Positions 23,345 through 34,973 of a stretch of 64,000 nucleotides of DNA are shown piece by piece; position 1 is the first letter of the stretch, and each line of letters begins with the position of its first letter. The translations under genes were made by a program, and so were the position numbers. The notes below the pieces were generated by a model. That model had not been told where the DNA came from and made no database searches. It saw only the letters and a list, made by a program, of their open reading frames with translations. The stretch is from Ophiosphaerella korrae. Lineage: Eukaryota; Ascomycota; Dothideomycetes; Pleosporales; Phaeosphaeriaceae. The stretch lies in NCBI GenBank assembly GCA_028456385.1, contig JALNQF010000004.1:372001-436000 (forward strand), given 5' to 3'.

Positions 23345-24531
23345 TCTGTGGTCCTCTTGAATAATGAGTGACTTTGAGGCCATATGGATGTGAGTAAGTT
23401 GGTTATAGGATCAAAAATAGACAAATAGTGGAGTGAGTCTTTATTGTCATTCAGCTGTTGCATGCTTGCTGCCTTTGTACAACACTATCAAAGGCTCGTG
23501 CCTACATTGCTTGGCGGTGGCGCTGGTAACAAACCGACGGCTTGTCCATCTGATAGGCTTGCTTTGAAAAAGATCATGAGCTATTGGGTCCAGTAATACA
23601 GAGGCAGTTTGGAGTCATTAATTCACTTGGAAGCCTTTGATGGTGTCACATGCGGAAGAGATAAGAGAAATGCGCTACCTTCACCGATAGGTAGCCGTCG
23701 CCTCCAGTCAGCTTGGCTCTCCGATACTACCCGACACCTGTCAAATCGTCGGGACGGTTACGGTCAAGTGTGGTAGAATGCTCAGGCTGTTTGATTGGCT
23801 CCTGGAGCTTTGGTACAACCGGGTTTGATAGAAATGGTTCTAATTTTGCAATGACAGTTATTTTATCTGACGTTCCAATGCTTCAAGATTACTGGTAAAG
23901 TCGTGCAGAATACAGTCCAAGTTATTTATTCTGACGAGTAGACATAATTTCCCCATTTGAACTGCTCCTGGTATCATTACATCGACAATGTAAAGGCAGT
24001 GTTCTATTAGCTCAAGTTCAACATTTCGCCACTGTAGGATATTTATTGCAGCTGGTTGCGGAGGGTTGTTACGTTTGGTTTGCGTGACTAAAACGTCAAA
24101 GCCGATTGAGCTGACGGAAACTCTGGCGATGTTCGTGCCCATGGTGAAGCAAGGGGGCGCTTGTCGGACATATCCAGCGCTGACATCCCCTTTAATGCGG
24201 GCATGAATGTTGGGATTCTGGAGATTAAGGAGAAGGGCACTGGGCATCAGCATTGTTAGATAGCACGTGACTCGCTTCGTCATGGCTCCGCGCAAAGCTG
24301 GGAACATGGGAAACCCATCACGAGCTTCGCCCTCACCGCTGCCTACGCCCAGGCACGCGCATTTTGTTGTCATCTGCCTGCCCTCGTCACCGGATCTTTT
24401 TGTCGCCTCCCACTAGACGCGGCCAGGACATCTGCACTTTGCAGCCAGTCTCAATCTTGCTTGACCGCCCGACCACAAGCCGAAGCCGAACTAAATAGAG
24501 CACGACATAAATCTTCCCATACTCCCACACC
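23345..24531. other. Intergenic region upstream of dnm1
   Basis: 1.2 kb between the pseudogene and the dynamin gene. The 171-codon minus-strand ORF at 23858-24373 has no recognisable features and is treated as chance. The last 200 bp is C-rich and is the likely dnm1 promoter/5' UTR. Confidence 0.5.
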
Positions 24532-27193
24532 ATGGCATCGCTCGGCGAGGAGCTCCTCAATGTAGTCAACAGACTTCAGGACCTTGTCTTCAACACTATC
24601 GGAAATGACTCCCTGGATTTGCCCCAGATTGTATGTGTACCCCACTGGTACCAATGGCATGTTGCTGCAAGAATCGTTTGCTGTGGAGCGCCAAAATTCT
24701 GCCACAGCATTTGGCATCCAGTGCTAACTCGCCCAGGTGGTTGTAGGGTCTCAATCAGCCGGAAAATCATCCGTGCTGGAGAACATTGTCGGCAGAGACT
24801 TCCTCCCCCGAGGTAGCGGCATTGTTACTAGACGGCCGCTCATCCTCCAGCTCATCAACCTCCCTGCCGAACGTGACGACGACGAAGACGATGACGATGA
24901 TGAGAGCGAAGATTCACGTCTGCCACACACCCGCGCCAGCATCAGTGGAGAGCAGCAGGAGTGGGCTGAATTTCTTCACATTCCTGGCCGACGATTCTAC
25001 GACTTCACTGAGGTCAGGCGCGAGATTGAAGCCGAAACATCGAGGATAGCAGGAAACAATAAAGGCATCAACAGGCAACCTATCAATCTCAAAATTTACT
25101 CCCCGCACGTCCTGAGTTTGACACTGGTGGATTTGCCTGGCTTGACCAAGGTTGGCAACACACTGCTCTGCCATATAAATGACAAAGCTGACCACTATAG
25201 GTGCCTATTGGCGACCAGCCTACCGATATCGAAAAGCAAACCCGCAACCTCATTACCGAATACATTGCAAAACCGAACAGTGTCATCCTTGCGGTCTCAC
25301 CGGCCAACGTCGATCTTGTGAACTCGGAAGCTCTCAAGTTGGCTAGACATGTTGACCCCATGGGAAAGCGGACCATTGGTGTTCTCACCAAACTAGACTT
25401 GATGGACCATGGAACCAATGCCATGGACATTCTGTCTGGGCGCGTGTACCCGCTCAAACTTGGTTTCATTGGCATTGTCAATCGCTCCCAAGCAGATATC
25501 CAAACTGGAAAAGCCCTTAACCAAGCTTTGGCGGCTGAGCGTGAATTTTTTAGGCACCATCCAGCATACAGGAACATGGCAAATCGATGCGGTACCCAGT
25601 TCCTCGCCAAGAGCCTGAACCAAACTCTCATGACCCATATTCGAGACCGGTTACCTGACATCAAGGCAAGATTGAATACTCTCATGGGGCAGACGCAGCA
25701 AGAGCTTGCCAGCTATGGCGATGTCACATTCACAGGGAAAGAGCACCGAGGTTCCCTGATTCTTCAGCTCATGACCCGATTTGCCTCTTCCTTCATCTCG
25801 TCAATCGACGGTACTTCGACCGAGATCTCGACCAAGGAGCTTTGTGGAGGTGCTAGAATTTATTATATTTTTAATTCCGTATTTGGAAATTCTTTGGAGC
25901 AGGTGGACCCAACAATGAACCTTTCGGTCCTGGACATTCGGACAGCGATCCGTAACTCCACTGGTCCCCGCCCAAGCTTGTTTGTACCTGAGTTGGCTTT
26001 TGACTTGCTTGTAAAACCGCAAATAAAACTTTTGGAGATCCCAAGTCAACGCTGTGTGGAGCTTGTATACGAAGAGCTCATCAAGATTTGCCACACTTGC
26101 GGTTCGACTGAGTTGACTAGATATCCACGACTACAGGGAAAGTTGATTGAGGTTGTGTCTGACCTCCTCCGCGAACAACTCGGACCGTGTTCTACCTATG
26201 TTGCATCGTTGATCGACATCCAAAGAGCATACATCAATACCAACCACCCTAACTTCCTCGGTGCTGCAGCGGCCATGTCATCGGTCATCAGTGACAAGGA
26301 ACAGAGAGAAAAGAAGCTACTTATGGAAGCCGAGAAGAAGAAGAGAGAACAGAGGCGATTAAAAGAATTGAACGTTGCGAAAGCTAATGGCGGTGAAACG
26401 CCAGAAGAGGGTGAGGAAGGAGAGACACCTACATCGGTGAAAGCGCTTCCCTTACGAAAACATCAATCACAAGCAAGTCGTAGTATGTCGCCAGCGGTTG
26501 GGCGCTTGCTGAATGGGGGTCAAAACAGCATATCAGGCCAATTGAACAACCGAAAGGGATCACCTCCGCCAGCACGCGATAGTTTCCTGAACTACTTCTT
26601 CGGTAAAGATGGCGCAACAACTCCAAATTCAGCCACCGCACCAACCCAGACAGCATTAGATAACAGGCCTGCGAGTCGGCATGTGAGCCAAAATGCAGAG
26701 GCTAGCATTACACAGAGCATTCGACGAGGAGACACTAGGCAGCCGACTCATGTCCTGGAGATGCTTCCTGATGAAGATGACACACCATTAAGTCCTATGC
26801 GGGACTTTGGGTACGAGGGTGGCTTTGTAAGTTTGACACGTCAGAGGACTTGAACTTTCTTCTAACATGCTACAGCCATCAGATCCAGAGTCAGCGCCGG
26901 CACTCACGGAACGAGAAGCGTTGGAGACGGAACTGATCCGCCGCCTTATTTCTTCCTACTTTAATATAGTGCGAGAGACGGTTGCCGACCAGGTTCCAAA
27001 GGCTATCATGCACCTCCTTGTGAACCACTCCAAGGATGCAGTACAGAACACACTTGTCTCGTCGCTGTATAAGGAAGATTTGTTCCAAGAACTGTTGTAT
27101 GAGGACGATGCGATCAAGACGGAGCGCGAAAAGTGTGAGAAGCTTCTCAAGACGTACAAGGAGGCAGCGAAGATTGTGGGCGAGGTATTGTAA
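24532..27193 (+). CDS. dnm1: Dynamin-related GTPase Dnm1 (mitochondrial/peroxisomal fission, 818 aa)
   Basis: Four exons: 24532-24630, 24737-25150, 25201-26826 and 26876-27193; all splices are in phase. The GTPase domain has P-loop GSQSAGKSS (37-45), G3 DLPG (165-168) and G4 TKLD (234-237). An acidic insert ([14 protein letters not shown], about residue 85) fits Dnm1 rather than Vps1. The segment [20 protein letters not shown] and the [15 protein letters not shown] region also match the Dnm1 class. The middle/stalk domain follows, then a variable insert-B region (about 565-685) rich in Ser/Pro. The C-terminal GTPase effector domain starts near [16 protein letters not shown]. It acts as self-assembling rings that divide mitochondria and peroxisomes. 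Intron 2 (25151-25200) has a weak donor, GTTGGC. Confidence 0.95.
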
Positions 27194-27691
27194 GAGTAAG
27201 GAAATGAAAGTGATTGTATGATGCATGTACATTGGCGGCTCCAGTCACTACTCTTGGTCATGCATGAAGAAAACGCGGCATGCGCAGTTATTTTTTGTTT
27301 ATATTTGTTTGGTTTTTTTTTTGCATGGATGTTTCTACTCTTCTGTCATGCTGGGTAGCGAGCTGGCAGGGCGTTTAGAGGCACCGCTTTTGCATTGGGG
27401 GCTCGGGGAGCGAGTGGATCATGAAGCATTTAGGGGGGGGGAGGGGGGCTGACAGATGGGTAGTAGTGTATAGAATATATCACTTCGCGGTCCAAAGTCA
27501 CAAGACAGAGATGTGCAAGCAAGAAGATGCATTGAATACATGACCAAATGGGCGTCTATACTGTACAGGTGGTACAAATTACAATCGGCAGATAACTCGC
27601 ACCACTATCGACGGCTTGACCGCCTCTCGGCTTGCTGCGATGGGGCCTCACATGTCTACGTCAAGGAAAGAAACCATGGCTGTCGCGGGGT
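27194..27691. other. Convergent intergenic region, 498 bp
   Basis: Shared 3' flank of dnm1 and atp21. It has T-rich tracts (27290-27322) and a G9-A-G6 run near 27431-27448. No gene seen. Confidence 0.55.
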
Positions 27692-28108
27692 TCAGTTGTC
27701 TGTGATGCCGAGCAGTGTGTTGAGGTCTGCATTGGGGTCGTTTGGGTTTGCCTTGGCTGGTGGCTGGGTTAGACTGTGCACGAAGTTGCAGTTGGGTGTG
27801 TTTCGCGATCCAACATACCGCCTGATTTTGGCTGTTCCGAGGCATGTGACCTTGCCCACTCCTGCTTTGCTTGTCTGATCAACGACTCTTTGCGCTCCCA
27901 CTCCTTCTTCTCGTGGTTGGCCTTATCGCGTGCTGTTAACGAGAGCTGGTGGTATGCGCCGTAAAAGACACCGAAGCCGAGGGCAGACCATCGGAGCACC
28001 TGGGGGCATGAGATTAGCCGCTGTTCTGCGTGTCGACGGCTCCTGCGAGCTGCAGCGACAAGTTTGGGGGGGGCGCAGGCGTACATTGACACCGACGGAA
28101 GCAGACAT
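27692..28108 (-). CDS. atp21: Mitochondrial F1Fo-ATP synthase subunit e (Atp21/Tim11, 89 aa)
   Basis: Three exons: 28108-28085 (8 codons), 27999-27819 and 27756-27692. The second intron has a GTATGT donor, a CTAAC branch and a CAG acceptor. The protein starts MSASVGVN-VLRWSALGFG. It continues with a single membrane helix carrying the GxxxG-like GFGVFYG motif used for ATP-synthase dimerisation. A charged coiled helix follows (KKEWERKESLIRQAKQEW), then the family-type tail NPNDPNADLNTLLGITDN. Length and layout match subunit e, an inner-membrane protein needed for dimer rows and cristae shape. It is divergent from dynein intermediate chain with only 279 bp between start codons. Confidence 0.88.
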
Positions 28109-28387
28109 GGTGACGGGGCGTCAGATGTCCAATGGCAGGGAACGGGCGAGTGCGAAGATGGGGCACCGGGTCGGGAGGGGCGCAGAGGTGGGACGGCGGC
28201 GTCGGGGCGGGTGGTGATGGTTGGGAGTCGACCTGTGGAGTTGATGTTCAAGATTTCGGCCGGAGACGGGGGAGCACCTGGGCAGGCCTGAGCATGCCGG
28301 GACGAATGCTTGGCGCGATTTTGGGAGCAGCACGCGAAGACGCGCACTGCAACCACACACCCACCACCCCGACCGTATCCTCCCACC
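28109..28387. promoter_or_regulatory. Short bidirectional promoter, atp21 / dynein intermediate chain
   Basis: Only 279 bp separate two divergent start codons, so both promoters must share it. It is GC-rich with no TATA box, and the + strand ends in a C/A-rich leader just before the dynein start. Confidence 0.65.
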
Positions 28388-30591
28388 ATGGACTCCACCA
28401 TGCAGCAGCGGCGCGACGAGATCCTCGCCAAGAAGGCCAAACTCGCCGAGCTGAAGCGCCAGCGCGAACTGCGCAAGCAAGAGTCGTCCAGCCGGCAATC
28501 GCTCAGCGGCAGTCCGCTGGGCGAGATCCTGGCCCCAACCCCACGGCGCAGCGAAGACCTCGACAAGCGCACCGACGTCAATCTCCTCATCAACAGCATT
28601 CTGGGCGAGAGCCGGCCCGGGTCCACGCAACCGGGCTCCCCAGCCGGCCCCGGACGGCCAACCCGCCCAACCTCGATTGTCAGTGCCGGCCAGCTCAGCA
28701 GCGACAATGAGGGCCCCTCGGCCTACCGCACGCTGGGCGCCATGGTGGACAGGGAGATGCAGACCCTGTCCATTGGGCCCCTGGCCACCGTCTACGAGTT
28801 CGACGGCCAGGTGCCGCCCGTCACCAACGAGGTCAAGAAGGACGCCGAGGTCATCACCTACAGCAAGGGCGTCCAGACCAGCATCGACTGGCCCCCCGCC
28901 AAAGCGGGGGCCGTGGGCGGCAGCGACACGGAGCGCGACGACAGCCCCGCCAGATCGCCCCAGACCAAGCGCATGAGCCGCCGGCAGAAGGAAAGGGACG
29001 AGGCGATCCGGGACCAGCTGCGGAGGGAAATCGAAGAGGAGCTTAAAGCGGCCCGGCAAGGATCACAAGACAGCGTCACACCAACAAGCGCCGACGACAA
29101 CTTCCCCTTCAAGACCCTCTCGGCCGAGGAGCTCACGGCGGTCGAGAATTCAGACGAGTTCATTGGCTTTGTCGAGCGGAGCACAAAGGTGCTGGAAAGA
29201 GCGCTGGACCAGCAGCTGGACTATGATATCCTCGCAGACTATGCCCTTGGAGGCGCAGATGTCGACGACGACGACGAGGGCTATGGCTCAAGCGGGGGCA
29301 AGAGAGGCCGGCGCATAAAGGAGATTGCACAGTTCTGGGACGAGCGCTGGAGCAAGAAGAGGATGATCTCAGACCTCGACTTCTCAACAAAGGTGCCGAC
29401 CCGCAATGTGTCCTGGCGTCCATGTCACTAACATAGCTGCAGTTCCCGGAGCTTGTGCTCGCCTCCTACACCAAGAACCCGTCCGCCCCGCACGATCCAG
29501 ATGGCCTTGTTCAAGTGTGGAACATGCACATGCACGACCGCCCAGAGTGGATCTTCCATGCCCAGTCCGACATCATCACCGCCAAATTCTCGCCCTTCCA
29601 TCCCAATCTCATCATCGGCGGTGCATACTCGGGGCAGGTGCTGATATGGGACACGCGTGCAAGCTCCACGCCTGTCCAAAAGACTCCACTTACTGGCTCG
29701 GGGCACACGCACCCCGTCTACTCCATCGACGTGGTTGGCACACAGAATGCAAATAACATCATCTCCTCTTCAACAGACGGCGTGGTCTGTGGCTGGACAG
29801 TGGATATGCTCTCACAGCCACAGGAATTCCTTGAACTCACCTCGCCTCCGCCAGCAAAGACAGACGACATGGCGGTCACTTGCATTGCTTTTCCGCAATC
29901 CGATCCGACCTACTTCCTCGCTGGCACAGAGGAGGGCTCCATTTATCCGTGCCATCGCTATGATCGTGCTGGCGCAAAGGCTGGTGTCGATGGTCGCGTC
30001 AAGTACGCAGGCCACGCGGCACCCGTCATGAGCCTAGACTTCCATCCCGCAAAGGGTCAGATTGATCTTGGTGACCTGGTACTGTCGTCGAGCGTGGACT
30101 GGAGCGTCAAACTATGGAAGGTTCGACCACCGGCTGCAACAGGTGCCACCAATACCACCCTCAACTCCGGAGCAGCACAGCAGGTCGCTCCTGTCTTGGA
30201 TATTGCACGAGAGGACCTTGTCTACGATGCTCGTTGGTCACCTGTCAAGCCATCTGTATTTGCCCTTGTCGACGGTGCGGGTTCTCTCGAAGTTTGGGAT
30301 ATCAATATTGACGTCGAGGTTCCAATCCAGTCTATCAAACCGAGTGACAACAAGCGAGGTGCTTTTGCGAGCATGCCAACTGGCCTTGGGTACATGAATA
30401 GGAGTCTAAATAAGCTAGCTTGGGAGAGGAATGAGGGTAGACGCGTTGCCGTGGGTGGCATGGATGGTGTAGTCACAGTGTTCGAAGTTGGGCAAGATCT
30501 TGGAGGTGTCGAGACCAGGGGAGATGAGTGGAGTGGTGTCAAGAGGCTGGTGAGCAGATTGGAGGGTGCTGGTGAGGTTAATGGCAACTAA
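28388..30591 (+). CDS. Cytoplasmic dynein intermediate chain (WD-repeat, 717 aa)
   Basis: Two exons, 28388-29392 and 29443-30591, with a 50-nt intron (branch CACTAAC). The N-terminal charged helix (RRDEILAKKAKLAELKRQRE) is the dynactin/NudE-binding coiled coil of the family. A Ser/Pro linker follows with candidate light-chain anchor motifs (DREMQTLS and YSKGVQTS, LC8-type QT sites). From about residue 335, FPELVLASYTKNPSAPHDPD begins the WD-repeat propeller, with clear repeats such as VQVWNMH, VLIWDTR, VCGWTVD, VKLWKVR and LEVWDIN. The order and length match fungal dynein intermediate chains, which attach cargo adaptors to the minus-end motor for nuclear migration and endosome transport. The ATG at 28388 follows CCACC; upstream in-frame sequence has no better start. 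Confidence 0.93.
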
Positions 30592-31254
30592 AGCACAACC
30601 CATTGGTTGTGCATCTGGCATAGCATGTTTGCGGAGTTTTTGATTGTTCGACATACCCCTGGAAGCGAATAAATGCTTTTTGAAGTTTCATCCTCTTCAA
30701 TCAATTTGACCATTTTATTCCATCTTTTGTAAATGGCACCATACATTTTGGGAAGCTTGGTTGCATATCAACTGTCATTTGACTGCCGTTGTCCACGTTC
30801 GGCATCGACATATTTCGGTTTTCGGCGTGAACAGTGCGGAGAGCCGATCATTCGGGAAACGTAGCTTCGACCAACCACACCTCACAACATTAGCTGTCAC
30901 ACTCCATTTATACGACAGACTGAGCTGTCACAGAAGCTAAGTGTCAGACTATGATGTAAATAGACGCATGTTGAGTAGCTTGGGTTAAGATCATCCGAAG
31001 CACGTAACTTTATTCTAGTAGCAGCAGTCACTCACTTGGCCACGAACTTGTTCACTTCCGCCTCACAAGTGTCAGCTTGTAAGCTCACGGTAGATTCCAA
31101 CTCGCTTGTATCCAGCAAGCAGTTCCCCGATCATATATTCAGGCCAGCCTTCAACCCCAAATATTGACCTCGACCCCAGAAAATCTTTGACTCAAACAAT
31201 ATCCAAAAATCAAACGCGAAAACGCCCCCCCCCCCCCCCCCAAATTGTCATTCT

Positions 31255-31286
<32 letters not shown>
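30592..31286. other. Intergenic region ending in C17, T20 and A12 runs
   Basis: Contains the dynein 3' end and the upstream region of the GPI-type gene. A C17 run (31225-31241), a T20 run (31256-31275) and an A12 run (31276-31287) lie immediately before the next start codon. Confidence 0.7.

Positions 31287-31287
<1 letters not shown>
31256..31287 (+). repeat. T20A12 palindromic run abutting a start codon
   Basis: Twenty T followed directly by twelve A; the last A is the first base of the ATG of the next gene. T20A12 can fold into a perfect 12-bp AU stem in RNA. Assembly slippage could alter the exact counts. Confidence 0.85.
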
Positions 31288-31757
31288 TGCGTAAATCAAT
31301 CTTCCGCCACACCACTCTCCTGTCTCTTCTCGGCCTCTCCACTCAACAATCCGTCACTTCCTGGGGCGAGCCGTTCACCGTCGCCAACAGCCTAACCGCA
31401 TCATCCACGCGCGACCATCTTATTTCATCATCCGCAACCTCAAGCCACAATACCCCCATCCCAACAACGTTAGCAAGTTCATCAGCTCGACCATCAGCCA
31501 GTCCATCAGCAAGTCCATCGGCTAGGTCATCAGCAAGTCCGTCAATAAAGCTGAGCACGGATTCGAGCTTCACGGTCAGCCTACCAAGCACAACGGCGAG
31601 CGCATTGACGGTTAGTACGCCATTGAGCGGGAGTGTGAGGTCAGGAAGTTCTACGAGAAGCGCGGTGGTGTCACAGAGTACGGGTGGCGCGGTGCCATTC
31701 AGGAAGATGGGTGTTGCGGGAGCTTTGGCGGGTGCAGCAGGGGTGTTATTTATTTAA
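31287..31757 (+). CDS. Small secreted Ser/Thr-rich GPI-anchored wall protein (156 aa, predicted)
   Basis: A single exon. The N-terminus (MRKSIFRHTTLLSLLGLSTQ) looks like a signal peptide with a short hydrophobic core. The middle is Ser/Thr/Ala/Pro-rich with degenerate repeats of SPSAS/SARSSAS (about 65-85), likely heavily O-mannosylated. The C-terminus is hydrophobic (GVAGALAGAAGVLFI), preceded by small residues, as expected for a GPI attachment signal. There is no catalytic domain. The low-complexity composition makes family assignment impossible. Its start codon is joined to a T20A12 run, which is odd. A chance ORF is possible but unlikely given the matched signal and GPI ends. Confidence 0.6.
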
Positions 31758-33226
31758 GATGGAGGAAAGGGGGAGAGATAATGGATCTAGAGTGTAATAT
31801 GCATTTTGGTGGGGAGCTATTTATTTGCATGTTTGATAGCATGTTCTTCATAGCCATGATAACCGCGTTGTAGCGCTCACTATGCCATGCGAGACTTTTG
31901 GATGCACGCAGAGTTGGCCCTATGGCCATGGTCTATTTGTCTTCGTCTACAATTGGTATACTACTGAAACTTACTTGTTGGGTTCATAAATAGACTCCTA
32001 CATGCAGTGAGGATCCATGAAAGCAACAAGTCGTGAAACAGATGACGTAAATGAGCAAAGACAAAAAGTCAAGCATGCCTACCCTGTCTATCCTATCCTA
32101 TCCATCAACATCAAGCGGGGAAACTGATGTCGGCATGATTATCTGGTGGGTTTGCGTGGTTCAAGCGCACGCTGGTAGCTGCAGCGGCATCTTCAGCTCA
32201 AAAACGCCCACGCCAGCGCCTGGCGCACTTGAATCGATCCATTCGCCTACACAGCCCCAAAACACGAGGAAAAGACCGCTATCTAGGCTCGGTTTCGCTC
32301 GCATTCCATGCAATTGGCAGACGATAGGTAGAATGGATGGGGGGGTAGGCAACGTAACCACGGTACGCTTTTCCTGTCTGGGGACAAGGCCGGTTATGCG
32401 CCCTCAGCCTTGCCTTGGGCTTCCACCCCCGCTCTCTGGGAGCCGGGCGTTGTTTTGCCATTCGGCTACCTGCGTCGTGCAACCTAGCACCAAAAAAAAA
32501 GGCCACGCATGTATGCAGCATAGCAGCAGGGCGCTGCAGGGTTCTGTAACGTGCATCGCTAACCAAGCACTGACGCGTACTCCAGATGCCGCGGCAACGC
32601 CGCGTTACGTGTCTGTACATTTTTTTTTTTTTTTTTTCACGGGTGTGATGGTACTACATTGCTGTGGGAAATGTTGTGGTTGTGGAACGGCTGATCTGAG
32701 GGTCAGGGCGGAGAGATCGCAATCCATGTGGATGCCTGCAGTTAGGATGGTATCGGATGAGCTAATCATATATCCTAGCATTCCTGCCCGCTAGTAGTGA
32801 GACCTGCGCTTTGGTCGAGGATTACTGTGCGACAGGACTGTGACACCGTGCGGGGGGGGGGCGGGAGTAGGCCCGCGTCCTTGGTTGTCTCGAGCTGACA
32901 GCAGCGCAAATTGTTGGACCCGAGTTGTCGCTAACATTAGAATAAACCGGCGTTTGGGGGGTGTTGGATTACACACCAAACATGCACACGTAAGGTGAAA
33001 GACAAATGTTGACAAAGTATAAGTTTTAAGTTTTTACTATCACGTCACTGTACGAGGCCCTTCTGCGCTAGACAAAGCAGTACAGTGTTTTCCTTAGCCG
33101 CCCATATGTCACGGGACTTCAAGCGCCTAGCCAACCAAACATGTAATGAACCATATATATCGTATTATGCAGCACTAAGTAATTGATAGAAGACAAGGGT
33201 AGGGGACTCGGTCCCAAACACACCAC
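31758..33226. other. 1.5 kb intergenic region
   Basis: Holds the 3' ends of two convergent genes. A T18 run lies at 32620-32637 and a G10 run at 32852-32861. The 247-codon ORF at 32051-32794 crosses the T run (poly-Phe) and has no domain; I regard it as chance. Confidence 0.5.
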
Positions 33227-33978
33227 CTAGTAGAGGTATGCAACGGCAGCAACTGCACCGAAAACAAGCGCCAGGGGGCTGGAGCCAAGAGCAGCGGCAG
33301 CACCGGTGTTCTGGGGAGGGCTGCTGCCACCGGTTGGGGAACCAGTGGCCCTTGAGACCGAGGCCGAGGCAGATGCAGTGCGGGATAGAGTAGCTGAGAC
33401 AATGGTGCTGTTGGTGCCGGCTGATGGGCTGATGGAGGCAGAGGCAGCAGCGCTGGAGATGGCAACGCTAGCAGACGAGGCAGCAGACGAAGCAGCGGAG
33501 GAGGCAGCAGAGGAAGCAGCAGAGCGGGCGCTAGAGACGGCAGAGGAAATAGCAGCTGAAGCAGAGACTACAGCCGAAGAGATCGAGCCAGATCCACCGG
33601 TGAGGCCGAACTGGCCAGAGAAGTTGGGAGTCTGACCATCCTGCTTGACCTCGAAAGCATAGGTGGAGGCGTTGGGAAGGTCCTTGGGGACGGTCCAGGT
33701 GAAGGTTCCGCCAGTGGCAGTGCCTGTCATGATTGTTAGCAAGGTGGGTCTTTGGCCAGTGTTGTGTAAATAAACATACCAAGAGTGGCAACAGTGTCGA
33801 GGTTGGTGGAAGCACCCCTGCGGAGGACGAAGGTAGTTGGGGTCTGGTCCTTGGGGGAGTAGGTGATGGTGTATGTCTGGCCGGCAACGACGCCGCCGGT
33901 GGGGTACTCGTTGATCTCAACGGCGAAGGCAGTGGAGACGAGGGCAGCGCCCGAAACAAGGATCTCGAAGAAACGCAT
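33227..33978 (-). CDS. Kre9/Knh1-like GPI-anchored Ser/Ala-rich wall protein (231 aa)
   Basis: Two exons, 33978-33780 and 33723-33227, with a 56-nt intron (GTATGT donor). The signal peptide is MRFFEILVSGAALVSTAFA. A beta-sandwich Kre9/Knh1-type N-terminal domain follows (INEYPTGGVVAGQTYTITYS through TFTWTVPKDLPNASTYAFEV). Residues about 118-205 are Ser/Ala repeats (SAASSAASSAASSA) and likely O-glycosylated. The tail LGSSPLALVFGAVAAVAYLY is a GPI-anchor signal. Family members are Ser/Thr-rich glycoproteins at the plasma membrane or wall, tied to beta-1,6-glucan assembly in yeast, though filamentous members are diverse. Coding bias and family match are good. Confidence 0.88.
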
Positions 33979-34973
33979 GTCGACTGTGGTGGAGAGGTTG
34001 GGAAGGCGCGATTAGGTTATGTATTAAAGGATATATAAAGGCGACAAGGAACGAGTGACTTGAGATGTGCAGCTTCGACGTGAGAGTGAAGAACTGGAGT
34101 AGAACGCTGGGGACGGGCGAGGTAAATAGAGGAGACAGGAAGTATTGCTAGCGGCCGGAAGCGGTTTGGCGGCAAAAGGTAAAAGCTAATGAAATTTGAT
34201 TTTGTCGCGCTCAGGTCGCCAATCGGCAGGGTTGGGGCATGGATGAGGCAGCCCCCTTTTCCTTTCTGGCTGGCTAAAGCCCCCGATGCATTTGCTGCGC
34301 GGCTCTCCTAAGTTTTCCTTGGACTAGCTACGGTTCCCTTGGCACCATGTCCCATCCCGGCGCATGCGCAGCGCGACAACGGTTGCCGTATGATGCCGCT
34401 AGCCGCTTTGGGGCCTAGTCGCCGCCACCCAATAACCTGGGGAAATTCAGGGGCCATGTCTGCAGCCTGCGCGTCGTGTCGCCCACCAGTGCCATCACGA
34501 AGCGTCCAGACTACAAAGAGGCGAGCCGCCACTGCAATGGTCCCATGAGCTCTAAGCCAACATGTTCGTGCTGCCAGTCACCAGTGCCGTGAGGGCTGAC
34601 TTTCATCAACAATCCACGACGTCACGCGCCCAACCCTGCTTCGACCTTGGAACTGACCAAACTTCATCAATCGCCGTGATTAGACGGCCCGTCACTAGAG
34701 AGTCCATGATCCACTCGCGGGAATTACTCCTGCTGGCCCGTTGGCCGACACTTGTTCACTATGCCGAAACGCTTGGTAGTTCCGTCTTCGCTCAGTCAAT
34801 TTACTTCAATTCCCATGTCATTGCATCATCTCTGTCCTAGCTATCGCAATGTCCTCCATCCGCTTTCCGCCCAGAGCTCCTTGTGCTGGCCTGCGAAACA
34901 CCCTCAGACAAATGCCTGCTCCCACTCCTTGACTTGACTTGACGATACCCTTAGCAATCGTCGCACACGCGCA
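33979..34973. other. Intergenic region upstream of the Kre9-like gene
   Basis: About 1 kb holding the Kre9-like promoter and the 3' end of the small basic protein gene. Short ORFs at 34339-34548 and 34562-34840 show no domain. Nothing else seen. Confidence 0.5.

Noticed and set aside
23858..24373. 171-codon minus-strand ORF upstream of dnm1
   Set aside because: No recognisable motif; composition looks random, and the region is the likely dnm1 promoter.
28121..29059. 312-codon minus-strand ORF
   Set aside because: Antisense to the first exon of dynein intermediate chain, which is clearly coding on the + strand.
32051..32794. 247-codon + strand ORF
   Set aside because: It crosses a T18 run (poly-Phe), has no domain or coding bias, and sits between two convergent genes.
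33306..33635. Ala/Glu-rich + strand ORF
   Set aside because: Antisense of the Ser/Ala repeat in the Kre9-like protein.
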